Assembly (NCBI RefSeq): GCF_003339505.1
Contig: NZ_QPIW01000010.1
Span: forward strand, 124,001 to 188,000
Length of the DNA: 64,000 nucleotides
Direction: 5' to 3'
Origin: Runella aurantiaca
GTDB taxonomy: Bacteria; Bacteroidota; Bacteroidia; Cytophagales; Spirosomataceae
The notes beneath the pieces are model-generated. The model had not been told where the DNA came from. It ran no database searches and worked only from the letters and a program-made list of their open reading frames with translations. A program made the position numbers and the translations under genes. Shown in pieces: positions 7,483 to 15,840 of the stretch (positions within the stretch are counted from its first letter, which is position 1; each line of letters begins with the position of its first letter).

Positions 7483-10050
7483 CTAAGGTCTTGAGGCACC
7501 GCCTGCGGGAGCTGCTCCAGGGGCCGCTTGGCCGTTTCCTTCCGTCTTTACATCGTCATTGTTGACCGAGCGGGCTTTCTTTTTAGGAGCTTCCATGGTC
7601 ATTTTTCCAATTTTGTAGGTGAATGTCATACGCACACCTCGGTTGTAAAGGTACACATCACTTACCTGATTGAATTGGGCAGAATTGAGTTCGGTATGGA
7701 TGTTGAAACGACGGCTCAGGAAGTTTTCTCCCGCCAACCCGATACTGCCTTTTTTGTTTTTAAACTCTTTCTTGATTCCTACGGTATAAAAACCGAATCC
7801 TCCCTGCATTCCCTGCAACTGCACCTGCGAACCTTGCAAAAATCCAAATGCCTGCGCCCCCCAACCATTTTTAAATTGTGCCTGCGAAAACAACCCACCA
7901 CTTACGTTAAAACCGTCATTGGTGAGATTTTGTGACACCCCGTTCTCTCCCATTGCTTGTCCGCTCAGGGTAGTGTAGAATACATTTGAGAAAATCCCTA
8001 CGTTGATTTTGGAGGTAACGGCAATGTTGGCAAAAATGTTGGTCCCGTAAGCGTGTTGACGACCAATGTTTTCAAACGTAGTCACAATCGCACCCGCCAG
8101 AGTGTCGGAAGGGCGTCGTACTTGCGAAATGGCATTATTGGTCACGCGCCCGAAAAAGGTAGCATTTACAAATACTTTTTTGATGGTTTTGCTCAATCCT
8201 AATTCAAAGTTGTTGGTCAATTCAGGCCGCAAACTTGGGTTACCAATCGTGATATTTTGGGGGTTGGCGGCGTTGAAGTTAGGGTTCAGCTGCTGCAATC
8301 CTGGGCGCTGAATCCGTCGGTTGTAGCCCAATTTTAAGGTCGTACCTTTAATGGTTTTGGAAGCGTTGACGCTCGGCACCAAGACGCCATAATCACCGAT
8401 TCCGATGGGACCACCTTCGCGGGTGCTGGCGTCGATGAATGTGTGTTCGTAGCGCAATCCTCCTTTGAAAGTATAACGCTTTTTAGTGGTGTAGGTGTAA
8501 GATGTGTAGCCCGCCGCGATGTTTTGGTGATAAATCAGCTCGCCAGAGGGTTGATTGATTTCTTTGGTAAATTCACCCGTTGGACCCGCCAATAAGTAGC
8601 GGTAATCGCTGGTAACTTCCCGAAAAATCCCTTTTGCTCCAAATTCTAGCAACTGGTTTTTCTTAATCGGTGTTTGATAATCCGTTTGCAACGTAAATTC
8701 CTGATTTACGTTAGCGTTAAGGTTTCGTTGGCGGCTCGTCAGGCTGCCTTCGCCGTTCAATAAATTGGCGTCAAAATCATTCGTCAAGCCATTGCGGCTG
8801 TAGAGCGTCGAAATGCTCCATTCTTGCTGCGGTTTTTTGTAAGTATGCAGGTAATCCACGTTGATATCAACCGTTCCTGACAGGTTTTTAGCATCTACAT
8901 TGCGGCTCGAAGCCAATCCACCCACACCGTTGGTAAACAATCTTGTTACCAAATCTTGCTGGTTCACCATGTTTCGAACCCCATAACGTACCCCAGCGGT
9001 GATGCTTTGGTTTTTGGCCAAGTCGTAGTCAAAACCAAGGTTATATTGCCCAAACAACATGTTGCTGCTACCATCGCCCGTTTGTCGGGTCAGCGTGGTG
9101 ATACCATTGACGATGCCCGTTTGTTCCAGGCTCGTTTTGGTAATTACGTTGTAGTTGGCGCGGCCAAATCCACCGAGCGTAAATCCTGCTTTCCCCTTTC
9201 GGTAACTTCCGTTGAGGGCCAGCGAAGAGCCTCGGTTGCCCACGCCACCGTCTATGTTCAGGTTCATTCCCTGAAGGCTGTTTTTCTTGGTAATGATGTT
9301 GATAATCCCTGCCGAGCCTTCGGCATCGTATTTTGCCGACGGGCTAGTAATCACTTCCACAGTTTTGATTTGGTCGGCAGGAATTTGTTTCAACGCGTCG
9401 GAAACACTGCTGGCAATAATAGTACTGGGTTTATTGTTAATCAACACCCTAATATTTTGACTACCCCGGAGCGATACGTTACCGTCTAAATCTACTGTGA
9501 GCAAGGGCACTTTGCGCAATACATCGGCCGCGTCTCCTCCTTTGGCCGAGATATCTTTATCGGCATTGTACACCAAGCGGTCCACTTTTTCTTCAATCAA
9601 AGCGGCCTGCCCAGTCACAACTACTTCACTGAGGGTCTGCACATTAGTTCCTAGCTTTATCACCCCCAGCTCTAGTTCTTGACCTTTGGTCAGCGTTATG
9701 TTTTCAATCGTTTTGTTCTTAAACCCCAGAAAAGAAATGAGCAAACGATACTCTCCTTCCACGATTTTATTCAAAACAAATTTCCCTTTTTCGTCAGCAA
9801 CAGTCCCATCTACGGCTTTGCCAGTGCTTTTGTTGTAGAGCGCAATATTGGCAAATTCGACGGCTTTAGTAACTGATGAATCCACCACAAAACCCGTAAT
9901 TTTAGAGCTACCTTTCGGGGTTTGGTCGCCCGCCGTTCCGGGCAGGGCTTTGGTCGGAGCGGCTCCCCCCATCGGAAACTGCGCCATTGCGGGCGTCAGG
10001 AGGGCAGAAGCAAGAAGTGTAATAGCGAGAAGAAAATAAATTTTTTTCAT
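7483..10050 (-). CDS. Outer-membrane beta-barrel receptor (OMP_b-brl_3, TonB-dependent-like)
   Basis: An 855-residue protein. The true start is the ATG at 10050 (MKKIYFLLAITLLASALLTP, signal peptide ending in AMA). The frame extends 62 codons further upstream, but these look like leader sequence. A CarboxypepD_reg-like domain (about 48-130, with ITGFVVDSSVTKAVEFANIA) precedes a plug domain (about 140-250) containing LRGSQNIRVLINNKP and VITSPSAKYDAEGSAGIINI. The rest is a barrel of the PF14905 type. A low-complexity tail (about 35 residues, Lys/Arg then Ala/Gly/Pro-rich) follows the last strand. It is likely a TonB-dependent transporter or a related receptor. It is followed by the LolA-like gene. 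The leader from 10051 to the terminator at 10209 is about 160 bp. Confidence 0.85.
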   Translation of the reverse strand: MKKIYFLLAITLLASALLTPAMAQFPMGGAAPTKALPGTAGDQTPKGSSKITGFVVDSSVTKAVEFANIALYNKSTGKAVDGTVADEKGKFVLNKIVEGEYRLLISFLGFKNKTIENITLTKGQELELGVIKLGTNVQTLSEVVVTGQAALIEEKVDRLVYNADKDISAKGGDAADVLRKVPLLTVDLDGNVSLRGSQNIRVLINNKPSTIIASSVSDALKQIPADQIKTVEVITSPSAKYDAEGSAGIINIITKKNSLQGMNLNIDGGVGNRGSSLALNGSYRKGKAGFTLGGFGRANYNVITKTSLEQTGIVNGITTLTRQTGDGSSNMLFGQYNLGFDYDLAKNQSITAGVRYGVRNMVNQQDLVTRLFTNGVGGLASSRNVDAKNLSGTVDINVDYLHTYKKPQQEWSISTLYSRNGLTNDFDANLLNGEGSLTSRQRNLNANVNQEFTLQTDYQTPIKKNQLLEFGAKGIFREVTSDYRYLLAGPTGEFTKEINQPSGELIYHQNIAAGYTSYTYTTKKRYTFKGGLRYEHTFIDASTREGGPIGIGDYGVLVPSVNASKTIKGTTLKLGYNRRIQRPGLQQLNPNFNAANPQNITIGNPSLRPELTNNFELGLSKTIKKVFVNATFFGRVTNNAISQVRRPSDTLAGAIVTTFENIGRQHAYGTNIFANIAVTSKINVGIFSNVFYTTLSGQAMGENGVSQNLTNDGFNVSGGLFSQAQFKNGWGAQAFGFLQGSQVQLQGMQGGFGFYTVGIKKEFKNKKGSIGLAGENFLSRRFNIHTELNSAQFNQVSDVYLYNRGVRMTFTYKIGKMTMEAPKKKARSVNNDDVKTEGNGQAAPGAAPAGGASRP

Positions 10051-10208
10051 GGTTGTATAATTGGTGCTGTAAAGGTGAGTCGGAATTAATCCCGCAGAAA
10101 GCAAAATAGGATAAAGCCCGGAATCGAAAGGATAGACAGGCCTTATTGGCTGATGGAAAGCAAACCCGATTATTGCATCTACCCCCAAGACTCGGGCTTC
10201 TCCAAAGC

Positions 10209-10242
10209 AAAAAAGGAGACCTGAACAAACGTTCAAATCTCC
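10209..10242 (-). terminator. Rho-independent terminator of the M3 peptidase gene
   Basis: On the minus strand the 12-bp arms GGAGATTTGAAC and GTTCAGGTCTCC pair fully with two G-U pairs around a 4-nt loop and are followed by six T residues (the A-run at 10209-10214 on the plus strand). It lies 46 bp past the peptidase stop codon and separates that gene from the receptor gene. Just upstream the 13-bp unit AAATCTCCTTAAT is directly repeated at 10235-10260. Confidence 0.82.
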
Positions 10243-10287
10243 TTAATCAAATCTCCTTAATATGGATAACTATTAACGGATAACTCC

Positions 10288-12405
10288 TCAATTCACGTCC
10301 TTCATCAACCCCCGACGGCGCAGGAGCGGTTTAATGTCTGGCTCGGCGCCACGGAAGTTGAGGTAAAGTGCCATCGGCTCGTCGGTTCCGCCCTTTTCGA
10401 GTACGTTTTTACGGAAAGATTGAGCCGATTTGGGGTCAAAAAGGCCTTTTTGCTTAAAAACTTCAAAAGCATCGGCATCCAACACCGCCGACCAAATGTA
10501 GCTGTAATAGCCTGCCGAATACCCGCCCGAGAAAATATGCTGGAAATACGTGGTGCGATAACGCGGCGGGATTTGAGAAATCAGGCCGATTTTGTCCATC
10601 GCTTCTTTTTCAAACGTCAGTACATCCGTCGGCGTTTGCCCAGGCTTTAGGGTGTGATAACTCATATCCAACAACGAAGCCGCCAAGTATTCCGACGTTT
10701 CAAAGCCCTGATTGAACAAACTGCTTTTTTTCATTTTTTCAATAAGGGCCTCAGGTATCACCGCGCCTGTTTGGTAATGTTTGGCGTACAATTTCAACAT
10801 TTCTGGCTCGGTGGCCCAGTTTTCCATGATTTGCGAAGGCAGCTCCACAAAATCACGCGGCACCGACGTGCCCGACAGGCTTCCATAATTGACGTTGGAA
10901 AGTAGACCGTGCAATGCGTGCCCAAACTCATGAAAGAACGTCTGCACTTCATCCATGCTGAGCAAGGCGGGGGCATTGCCCGAAGGGCGGGAAAAATTAC
11001 AAACGATGGAAACTACCGGAGCTACGCGCTTGCCGTTTTCCATTTCTTGCTTGCGGTAACTCGTCATCCAAGCACCGCCGCGCTTGCTCGCACGCGGATG
11101 AAAATCCATGTATATGACGCCCAAGTGTTGCCCATTGGTCTCTTTTACTTCATAAGCCGTGGCCTCTTCGTGGTACACGGGAATATCGGCACGCGGCTCA
11201 AATTTCAGGCCGTAGAGTCGTTCGCAAAGCGTAAAAATACCCTTACGCACGTTTTCCAACGAAAAATAAGGACGTAATTCCTCTTCGTTGAGGTCGTATT
11301 TTTGCTTGCGCAATTTTTCGGCGTAGTAGCGCCAATCCCAACTTTCTAGTTTTTCGTTTTTGCCGTCTTTGTCCATCAACGTCTGCAACTCAGTCGCTTC
11401 CTGTTTGGTCACGGGCACGGTGGCAGTCCACAATTGATTCAACAATTCGCTCACTTTGGCGGGCGTTTTCGACATACTCTCTTCCAACACGTAGGCCGCA
11501 TGGTTTTCGTAACCAAGCAAGGCTGCTTTTTCGGCCCGCAACGCCACGATGTTTGTCATGATGGCTTTGTTGTCGTAAGCGTCGTTGTGGTTTCCGCGTT
11601 CGAGGTAGGCTTTAAAAATCTTTTCCCGTAATGAGCGATTATCGGCGTACTGCAAAAAAGGCATAATGCTGGGGTTTTGTAACGTAAACACCCATTTACC
11701 TTCCATTTTACGTTTTTTAGCATCATCGGCAGCGGCGGCAATCAACGACTCTGGCAAGCCACTCAAGTCTTCTTTTTTATCAATGACTAACGTATAATTG
11801 TTGTTTTCTGCCAACAGATTCTGACCAAACTTTAAAGTCAGCAGCGACATTTCGGCGTTGATTTTACGCATCCGTTCTTGCTTTTCGGCCGAGAGTGCCG
11901 CGCCGCTACGCACAAAGCTTTTGTAGGTTTTTTCGAGCAACATCAGCTGTTCTCGCGTTAGTTTTGCGGTACTACGTTGGTCATAAACGGTTTTTACCCG
12001 CTTGAACAATTCTGCATTCAGTTGGATATCGTCGCGGTGCTTAGACATTTTGGGCGACAGCGTTTGCGCAATTTTCTGAATACCGTCGTTGGTATTGGCG
12101 CTATTAAAATTAAAAAACACGGTTCCGACGCGGTCCAGCAAATCGCCGCTGTTTTCCAGCGCCAAAATCGTATTGGTAAAGGTTGGCACTTCTTTTTGGG
12201 CGGCAATGGCCGCAATCTCCGCCGCCTGTTGTTTCATACCTTCGATAAAGGCGGGTTCAAAATGCTCATTTTTGATTTGAGCAAAGGGCGGCACGCCAAA
12301 AGGCGTGTTGTAGTTACTAAAAAAAGGGTTTTGGGAAGCAACATCCATGGACACAAGCACAGTCAAGTAAATTACTGATAATAAAACGGTTACGGTCTTT
12401 TTCAT
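10288..12405 (-). CDS. dcp: M3 family metallopeptidase (peptidyl-dipeptidase Dcp type), secreted
   Basis: A 705-residue zinc peptidase. The N-terminus is a signal peptide (MKKTVTVLLSVIYLTVLVSM, cleavage near VAS), then NPFFSNYNTPFGVPPFAQI, the usual opening of Dcp enzymes. The zinc site is complete: HEFGH at about residues 492-496 (His492, Glu493 catalytic, His496) and the third ligand Glu521 in FVELPSQ. The late M3 signature GGYSAGYYSYIWS is present near residue 627. It is expected to remove C-terminal dipeptides from peptides in the periplasm. Length fits the family. It is a single-gene unit with its own strong promoter (12439-12469) and terminator (10209-10242). An oligopeptidase A-like specificity is the main alternative. 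Confidence 0.9.
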   Translation of the reverse strand: MKKTVTVLLSVIYLTVLVSMDVASQNPFFSNYNTPFGVPPFAQIKNEHFEPAFIEGMKQQAAEIAAIAAQKEVPTFTNTILALENSGDLLDRVGTVFFNFNSANTNDGIQKIAQTLSPKMSKHRDDIQLNAELFKRVKTVYDQRSTAKLTREQLMLLEKTYKSFVRSGAALSAEKQERMRKINAEMSLLTLKFGQNLLAENNNYTLVIDKKEDLSGLPESLIAAAADDAKKRKMEGKWVFTLQNPSIMPFLQYADNRSLREKIFKAYLERGNHNDAYDNKAIMTNIVALRAEKAALLGYENHAAYVLEESMSKTPAKVSELLNQLWTATVPVTKQEATELQTLMDKDGKNEKLESWDWRYYAEKLRKQKYDLNEEELRPYFSLENVRKGIFTLCERLYGLKFEPRADIPVYHEEATAYEVKETNGQHLGVIYMDFHPRASKRGGAWMTSYRKQEMENGKRVAPVVSIVCNFSRPSGNAPALLSMDEVQTFFHEFGHALHGLLSNVNYGSLSGTSVPRDFVELPSQIMENWATEPEMLKLYAKHYQTGAVIPEALIEKMKKSSLFNQGFETSEYLAASLLDMSYHTLKPGQTPTDVLTFEKEAMDKIGLISQIPPRYRTTYFQHIFSGGYSAGYYSYIWSAVLDADAFEVFKQKGLFDPKSAQSFRKNVLEKGGTDEPMALYLNFRGAEPDIKPLLRRRGLMKDVN

Positions 12406-12438
12406 TGCAGTACGTTAATGAAGTTTAAAACAAGAAGT

Positions 12439-12469
12439 CAAAGGTAGAGGCAGATTGGCAAATATCAAA
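12439..12469 (-). promoter_or_regulatory. Bacteroidota housekeeping promoter of dcp
   Basis: On the minus strand TTTG (12469-12466) is followed after 19 bp by TACCTTTG (12446-12439). This is an exact match to the Bacteroidota sigma-ABfr consensus TTTG-N19/20-TAnnTTTG. The predicted transcription start is near 12432, about 27 nt before the ATG. Confidence 0.75.
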
Positions 12470-12493
12470 CGGTGGTTATTTTTAAAAATCCAT

Positions 12494-12523
12494 AAAAAAA
12501 CTCGTCGGTTTTTATCCGACGAG
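12494..12523 (-). terminator. Rho-independent terminator after the 12550-13368 lipoprotein gene
   Basis: The perfect 8-bp stem CTCGTCGG / CCGACGAG (12501-12508 with 12516-12523) is followed on the minus strand by seven T residues (A-run at 12494-12500). It lies 26 bp past the stop codon. Confidence 0.82.
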
Positions 12524-12549
12524 TAAAGCAATATTGACCGAGGTGGTTT

Positions 12550-13368
12550 CTAATAACGATATTCATACAAAACATCTGACAATGCATCTCGTTTAATCAG
12601 CATTCTAGAAACACGGCCTTTAATGTCAAAGGTATATTCAAAATCAAGCACAAAAGTACTGCCACCTAAGGAAGGTACACCGATTACTGCCTTTTTCAGC
12701 AATTTACTACTGTATTTCCCTAAAAAATCACCTCTGAAAGATAAATGGTTAGTCGTCCAATAGGTAACTTCCTGACGAATGGTATTGGGATAATCAGTAT
12801 ATTCGTATGATATATTGACTCTTTCCCCTTGATGGGTTGTACCTTTCCACTCCAATAAATCTCCGTTTCCGCTGTATTTTAAGGTTGTCAGGTAAAGTTT
12901 ATCCGTCATGGCCACCAAATAGCCATTTTTATAAAAATATTGATTATTGGCCTCCTTCCCACTTGGAAAAAAACCTACGGCACTTTCAGCTAATCCGTTC
13001 TGATTGAGTTGAAAATTGAGTTCCTGCTTACCAAATTTACCAGTAGCTTTCCGAGCCGTTTGGTCAAGGGTAATATCAAGTACCGGACCTTTATCCGTAG
13101 AGATTTGCACTAATTGCTCCTGTGCATTGTAACCAAACTTAAAAGTATCAATGAATACAGTACCCAGCGCAACATTTACCGATTTAGGAAGGGCATTAAC
13201 TATCAAGGGAGACTGAATATCGGGATGTTCATCGGTATATTTTTTCGCTTTTTCGGCAAGCGTCAGTTCTGGTACAGTAGGGATTGGTGGTTCTTCGGAG
13301 TCTATTTTTTCACAAGCCGATAATCCCATTGCTAATACAAGGCTAAAAAGTAGAACGTTGGATTTCAT
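12550..13368 (-). CDS. Lipoprotein of unknown function
   Basis: A 272-residue protein with a lipoprotein signal (MKSNVLLFSLVLAMGLSAC, lipobox LSAC, Cys19). A Pro/Glu-rich tether (EKIDSEEPPIPTVPELTLAE) follows, then a strand-rich region with YD-repeat-like sentences (FGYNAQEQLVQISTDKG, LKYSGNGDLLEWKGTTH, FEYTFDIKGRVSRMLIKRD). Similar layouts occur in many Bacteroidota lipoproteins annotated only as hypothetical or DUF4595-like; I cannot assign a specific family. It is flanked by its own terminator and, upstream, by a convergence-free spacer, so it is probably monocistronic. Likely location: inner face of the outer membrane or the cell surface. Confidence 0.65.
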   Translation of the reverse strand: MKSNVLLFSLVLAMGLSACEKIDSEEPPIPTVPELTLAEKAKKYTDEHPDIQSPLIVNALPKSVNVALGTVFIDTFKFGYNAQEQLVQISTDKGPVLDITLDQTARKATGKFGKQELNFQLNQNGLAESAVGFFPSGKEANNQYFYKNGYLVAMTDKLYLTTLKYSGNGDLLEWKGTTHQGERVNISYEYTDYPNTIRQEVTYWTTNHLSFRGDFLGKYSSKLLKKAVIGVPSLGGSTFVLDFEYTFDIKGRVSRMLIKRDALSDVLYEYRY

Positions 13369-13736
13369 GGAAATAAAATAGAAGTTTGTGATTTATAACG
13401 CATTACACTTAGAAATATAACGTCAATCACTCTTTTTTAGTACGTTTTTCAAACATTTTCGGCGGCTAACTGCTTCGGAACGTCATCGTTTTCTTTAACA
13501 ACATAATCCAATGAGTATGGCATATAAAAACACCCCTCCCGCAGTGCCAAAGGGGTGTAAGACTATTATCTATCTACTTAAATAAATTAAGCAACTTTAA
13601 AACTACTATTCTGCGTCAATAACCACAATAAAAATCAGCCAGAGAGGATGAATTTATCGACAGACGCACTCTCTAACCAGGGAAATAAGTTCGGGCAAAC
13701 AAACCCCATTTGTCTCCTGTATAAGCCTAACTTCCC
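13369..13736. other. 368-bp intergenic region
   Basis: The stretch holds the presumed promoter of the lipoprotein gene (about 13369-13430, no clear consensus seen) and the terminator of the LytTR gene (13526-13557). No further gene was found. The remainder is AT-rich with no evident repeats. Confidence 0.55.
13526..13557 (-). terminator. Rho-independent terminator of the LytS/LytTR operon
   Basis: The stem CACCCCT / AGGGGTG (13531-13537 with 13551-13557) is followed on the minus strand by five T residues (A-run at 13526-13530). It lies about 180 bp past the response-regulator stop codon. Confidence 0.65.
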
Positions 13737-14444
13737 CTATACTCCCATTAATTCTTTGAAAGCATCCTTGTACAAATCGCCCACGGAAAGCGTTGTTTTT
13801 CCGATAGAAACGGCATTTCTACTAATAGAATCTACTTTATGAATAGCGACAATGAACGAGCGGTGTATCCGGAGAAACTTTGAGGGAGGTAGCTTGTCTT
13901 CGATGGCTTTCAGGCGGCTCAGCGTAATGATGGGAGCGGCAGGCGCGGTGAGATGAATCTTGACGTAATCCTTGAATGACTCGATGTATAAAATAGAATC
14001 AAAATCTACCCGAATCAGTCTGTAGTCAGATTTCACAAACATGCAGTTGTCTTGAAGGTTATTTTCAGCCAACTCAAAATGGTTTTTTCCCTTGGTGGCG
14101 GCCCTTAAAAACTCTTCGTAACTGAATGGTTTCATCAGATAATCCAGCGCATCTACTTTGTAGCCTTCGACCGCAAACTGGTTGTAGGCCGTGGTAAACA
14201 CAATGCGGGTCTGCACCAATGAATTTGTTTGGCTGATAATCCGCGCCAGCTCCATTCCGTTTAAATCTGGCATCTGAATATCCAAAAAAACAAGGTGTAT
14301 TGGCTGGTTATGAATGGCTTGTAGCGCTTCTACCCCGTTGGCATACTGGCCCGTTAAGTTTAAAAAAGGAGTTTGCACCACAAAAGTATTGAGCAGCCCG
14401 AGTGCAGGTGGTTCGTCATCTACGGTAATGCAATTTAATTTCAT
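13737..14444 (-). CDS. LytTR-family response regulator
   Basis: A 235-residue two-component regulator. The receiver domain (1-about 120) has the acidic pair DDE at 9-11, phospho-acceptor Asp55 in VFLDIQMPD, Thr84 and Lys104 in YLMKPF. The C-terminal LytTR DNA-binding domain (about 138-235) shows the typical strands, including ILYIESFKDYVKIHL and FLRIHRSFIVAIHKVDSI. All catalytic positions are intact. The sensor kinase gene ends 26 bp upstream on the same strand, so kinase and regulator form an operon, and the pair is divergent from the permease array starting at 15841. The target genes are unknown; the divergent array is a candidate, but its first promoter is of sigma-54 type, which LytTR proteins are not known to activate. 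Confidence 0.92.
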   Translation of the reverse strand: MKLNCITVDDEPPALGLLNTFVVQTPFLNLTGQYANGVEALQAIHNQPIHLVFLDIQMPDLNGMELARIISQTNSLVQTRIVFTTAYNQFAVEGYKVDALDYLMKPFSYEEFLRAATKGKNHFELAENNLQDNCMFVKSDYRLIRVDFDSILYIESFKDYVKIHLTAPAAPIITLSRLKAIEDKLPPSKFLRIHRSFIVAIHKVDSISRNAVSIGKTTLSVGDLYKDAFKELMGV

Positions 14445-14470
14445 GGCTTTTTTGACGGGAATGGTGGTAT

Positions 14471-15526
14471 CTACAATTCTACTTTCAACTCAACTTGGTA
14501 CGTTTTGTTTTCAAAGTCTTCATCAATGATAAGCGAATGTCGACCTGGATAAAGTAAATCAAGCCTTCGTTTGGTATTAACTAGCCCAATACCCCCGTTG
14601 GTATCCCCAAAAGCATCTTTATTGGGATGTATTTGATTCTTTACTTTTAGGGTTAGGATACCATTTTGGGCATTGAGCGCAATCAAAATGGCCGTTTTGT
14701 TCAGAGAACTGGTCCCGTGTTTGAAAGCATTTTCAATGAATGGCAGCAGAAGCATGGGTGCTACCGAATATTCATGGTCCGACTTAAATTCTTGAACCTC
14801 CAAGGTTGTGTATGCATGAAGACGCAATTTCATCAGTTCAATATAGTCATTCATGAAGGAAATCTCCTGACTTAACAATGCCTTCTCTAGCAGGGTCTCG
14901 TACAATAAATAGCGCATCATGCGAGAAAGTTTCAGAATCGCTTCTCTAGATAGAGGAATATCGGAATAAGTCAGAGCATAAATATTATTAAGGGTGTTGA
15001 AAAAAAAATGGGGATTTATCTGCGCTTTTAACAACGCTAACTCCGAAGCAATGTGCTGTTTTTCAATCATTTCATGCTTTTTTACTTCCGATTGCCATCT
15101 CTGAGCAGCCGCAAAACTGGTACTGATAACCATGACCAAAATAGCAACCATAAACAGATGAACATCGAGGGTATATTTACTCTTAATGCTTTTACTGCCT
15201 TTCAAGGCCGCCATCTGTTCATTTACATGAAGATTAATTTCTATGATTCGGGCCAGTACCAAAAAACAAACGATAGCCCCCACAAACCACACAATAAACA
15301 CCGTTTTTTTTTCATTGACTAAAAACGCAGGGACCATGTAAAGGGCGTTGAAATAAAACATCCCTGCCAACATAAAAAAATTCAATATCTGCTTAATCCA
15401 AAAGGCCGTAGGGACGGTCATATCCCAAGTAAGGGGTGGATAAAAAAGGACAATAAATCCAAGCAGCAACCACACCATGATGTGCACCAAAACGGTTAAA
15501 CTGCTGATTGATTTTCCTAATTCCAT
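14471..15526 (-). CDS. LytS-type sensor histidine kinase
   Basis: A 351-residue membrane kinase with four hydrophobic segments (about 12-30, 44-66, 75-96 and 122-142), then a helical linker and QINPHFFFNTLNNIYAL with the phospho-acceptor His at about residue 173. The ATPase lobe shows LLPFIENAFKHG (N-box) and GGIGLVNTKRRL (G-box). No periplasmic sensor domain of any size is present, so the signal is probably sensed in the membrane. It is the first gene of an operon with the LytTR regulator. A TAAGTTTG -7-like box (minus strand, 15579-15572) lies 46 bp upstream of the ATG, without a clear -33 box. Confidence 0.92.
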   Translation of the reverse strand: MELGKSISSLTVLVHIMVWLLLGFIVLFYPPLTWDMTVPTAFWIKQILNFFMLAGMFYFNALYMVPAFLVNEKKTVFIVWFVGAIVCFLVLARIIEINLHVNEQMAALKGSKSIKSKYTLDVHLFMVAILVMVISTSFAAAQRWQSEVKKHEMIEKQHIASELALLKAQINPHFFFNTLNNIYALTYSDIPLSREAILKLSRMMRYLLYETLLEKALLSQEISFMNDYIELMKLRLHAYTTLEVQEFKSDHEYSVAPMLLLPFIENAFKHGTSSLNKTAILIALNAQNGILTLKVKNQIHPNKDAFGDTNGGIGLVNTKRRLDLLYPGRHSLIIDEDFENKTYQVELKVEL

Positions 15527-15699
15527 AGTATTAAGCTAAGCTACAAGATTATAATGAATTGGGGAAAACCTCAAACTTAATCGACAGAAAGACCATTTTT
15601 ACGGGCGTATCTTAAAACTTTATCGGGCAAAATATAGAGAATAACTCCCTTCAATGCAGTTTAGCAGTATCAAATCAGGCAAAAAACCAATCGTTGGCA

Positions 15700-15737
15700 T
15701 GTCCGCAAACGAAGCTAAACCTGTCCGTTTGCGGACA
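15700..15737 (+). promoter_or_regulatory. Tandem upstream activator boxes for permease 1
   Basis: The full palindrome TGTCC-gtttgc-GGACA occupies 15722-15737. A second box, TGTCC-gcaaac-GAAGC, starts 22 bp earlier at 15700 and keeps one perfect half. A longer 13-bp perfect inverted repeat (15699-15711 with 15726-15738) overlaps the two. The same composite occurs at 30857, 44204 and 46756. The distance from the full box to the -24 element is 69 bp. This is the layout expected of an enhancer site for an NtrC-type activator. Confidence 0.75.
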
Positions 15738-15790
15738 TTTTCTTTAGAAACCAAAAACACAAATCTTTATTTATCAATTACTTACTCTTC

Positions 15791-15806
15791 TGGTACATCA
15801 TTTGAA
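15791..15806 (+). promoter_or_regulatory. Sigma-54 promoter of the permease 1-6 group
   Basis: TGGTAC-atcat-TTGAA matches the -24/-12 consensus TGGCAC-N5-TTGC in ten of its informative positions, with the invariant GG and the -12 G correctly spaced. The predicted start is near 15816, leaving a leader of about 25 nt before the ATG at 15841. A TTG at 15802 that would open the permease frame earlier falls inside the -12 element and cannot be the start if this promoter is used. Confidence 0.72.
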
Positions 15807-15840
15807 CAATTTTCAACAAGCCTTTTCTTCTTCTTTTGTT

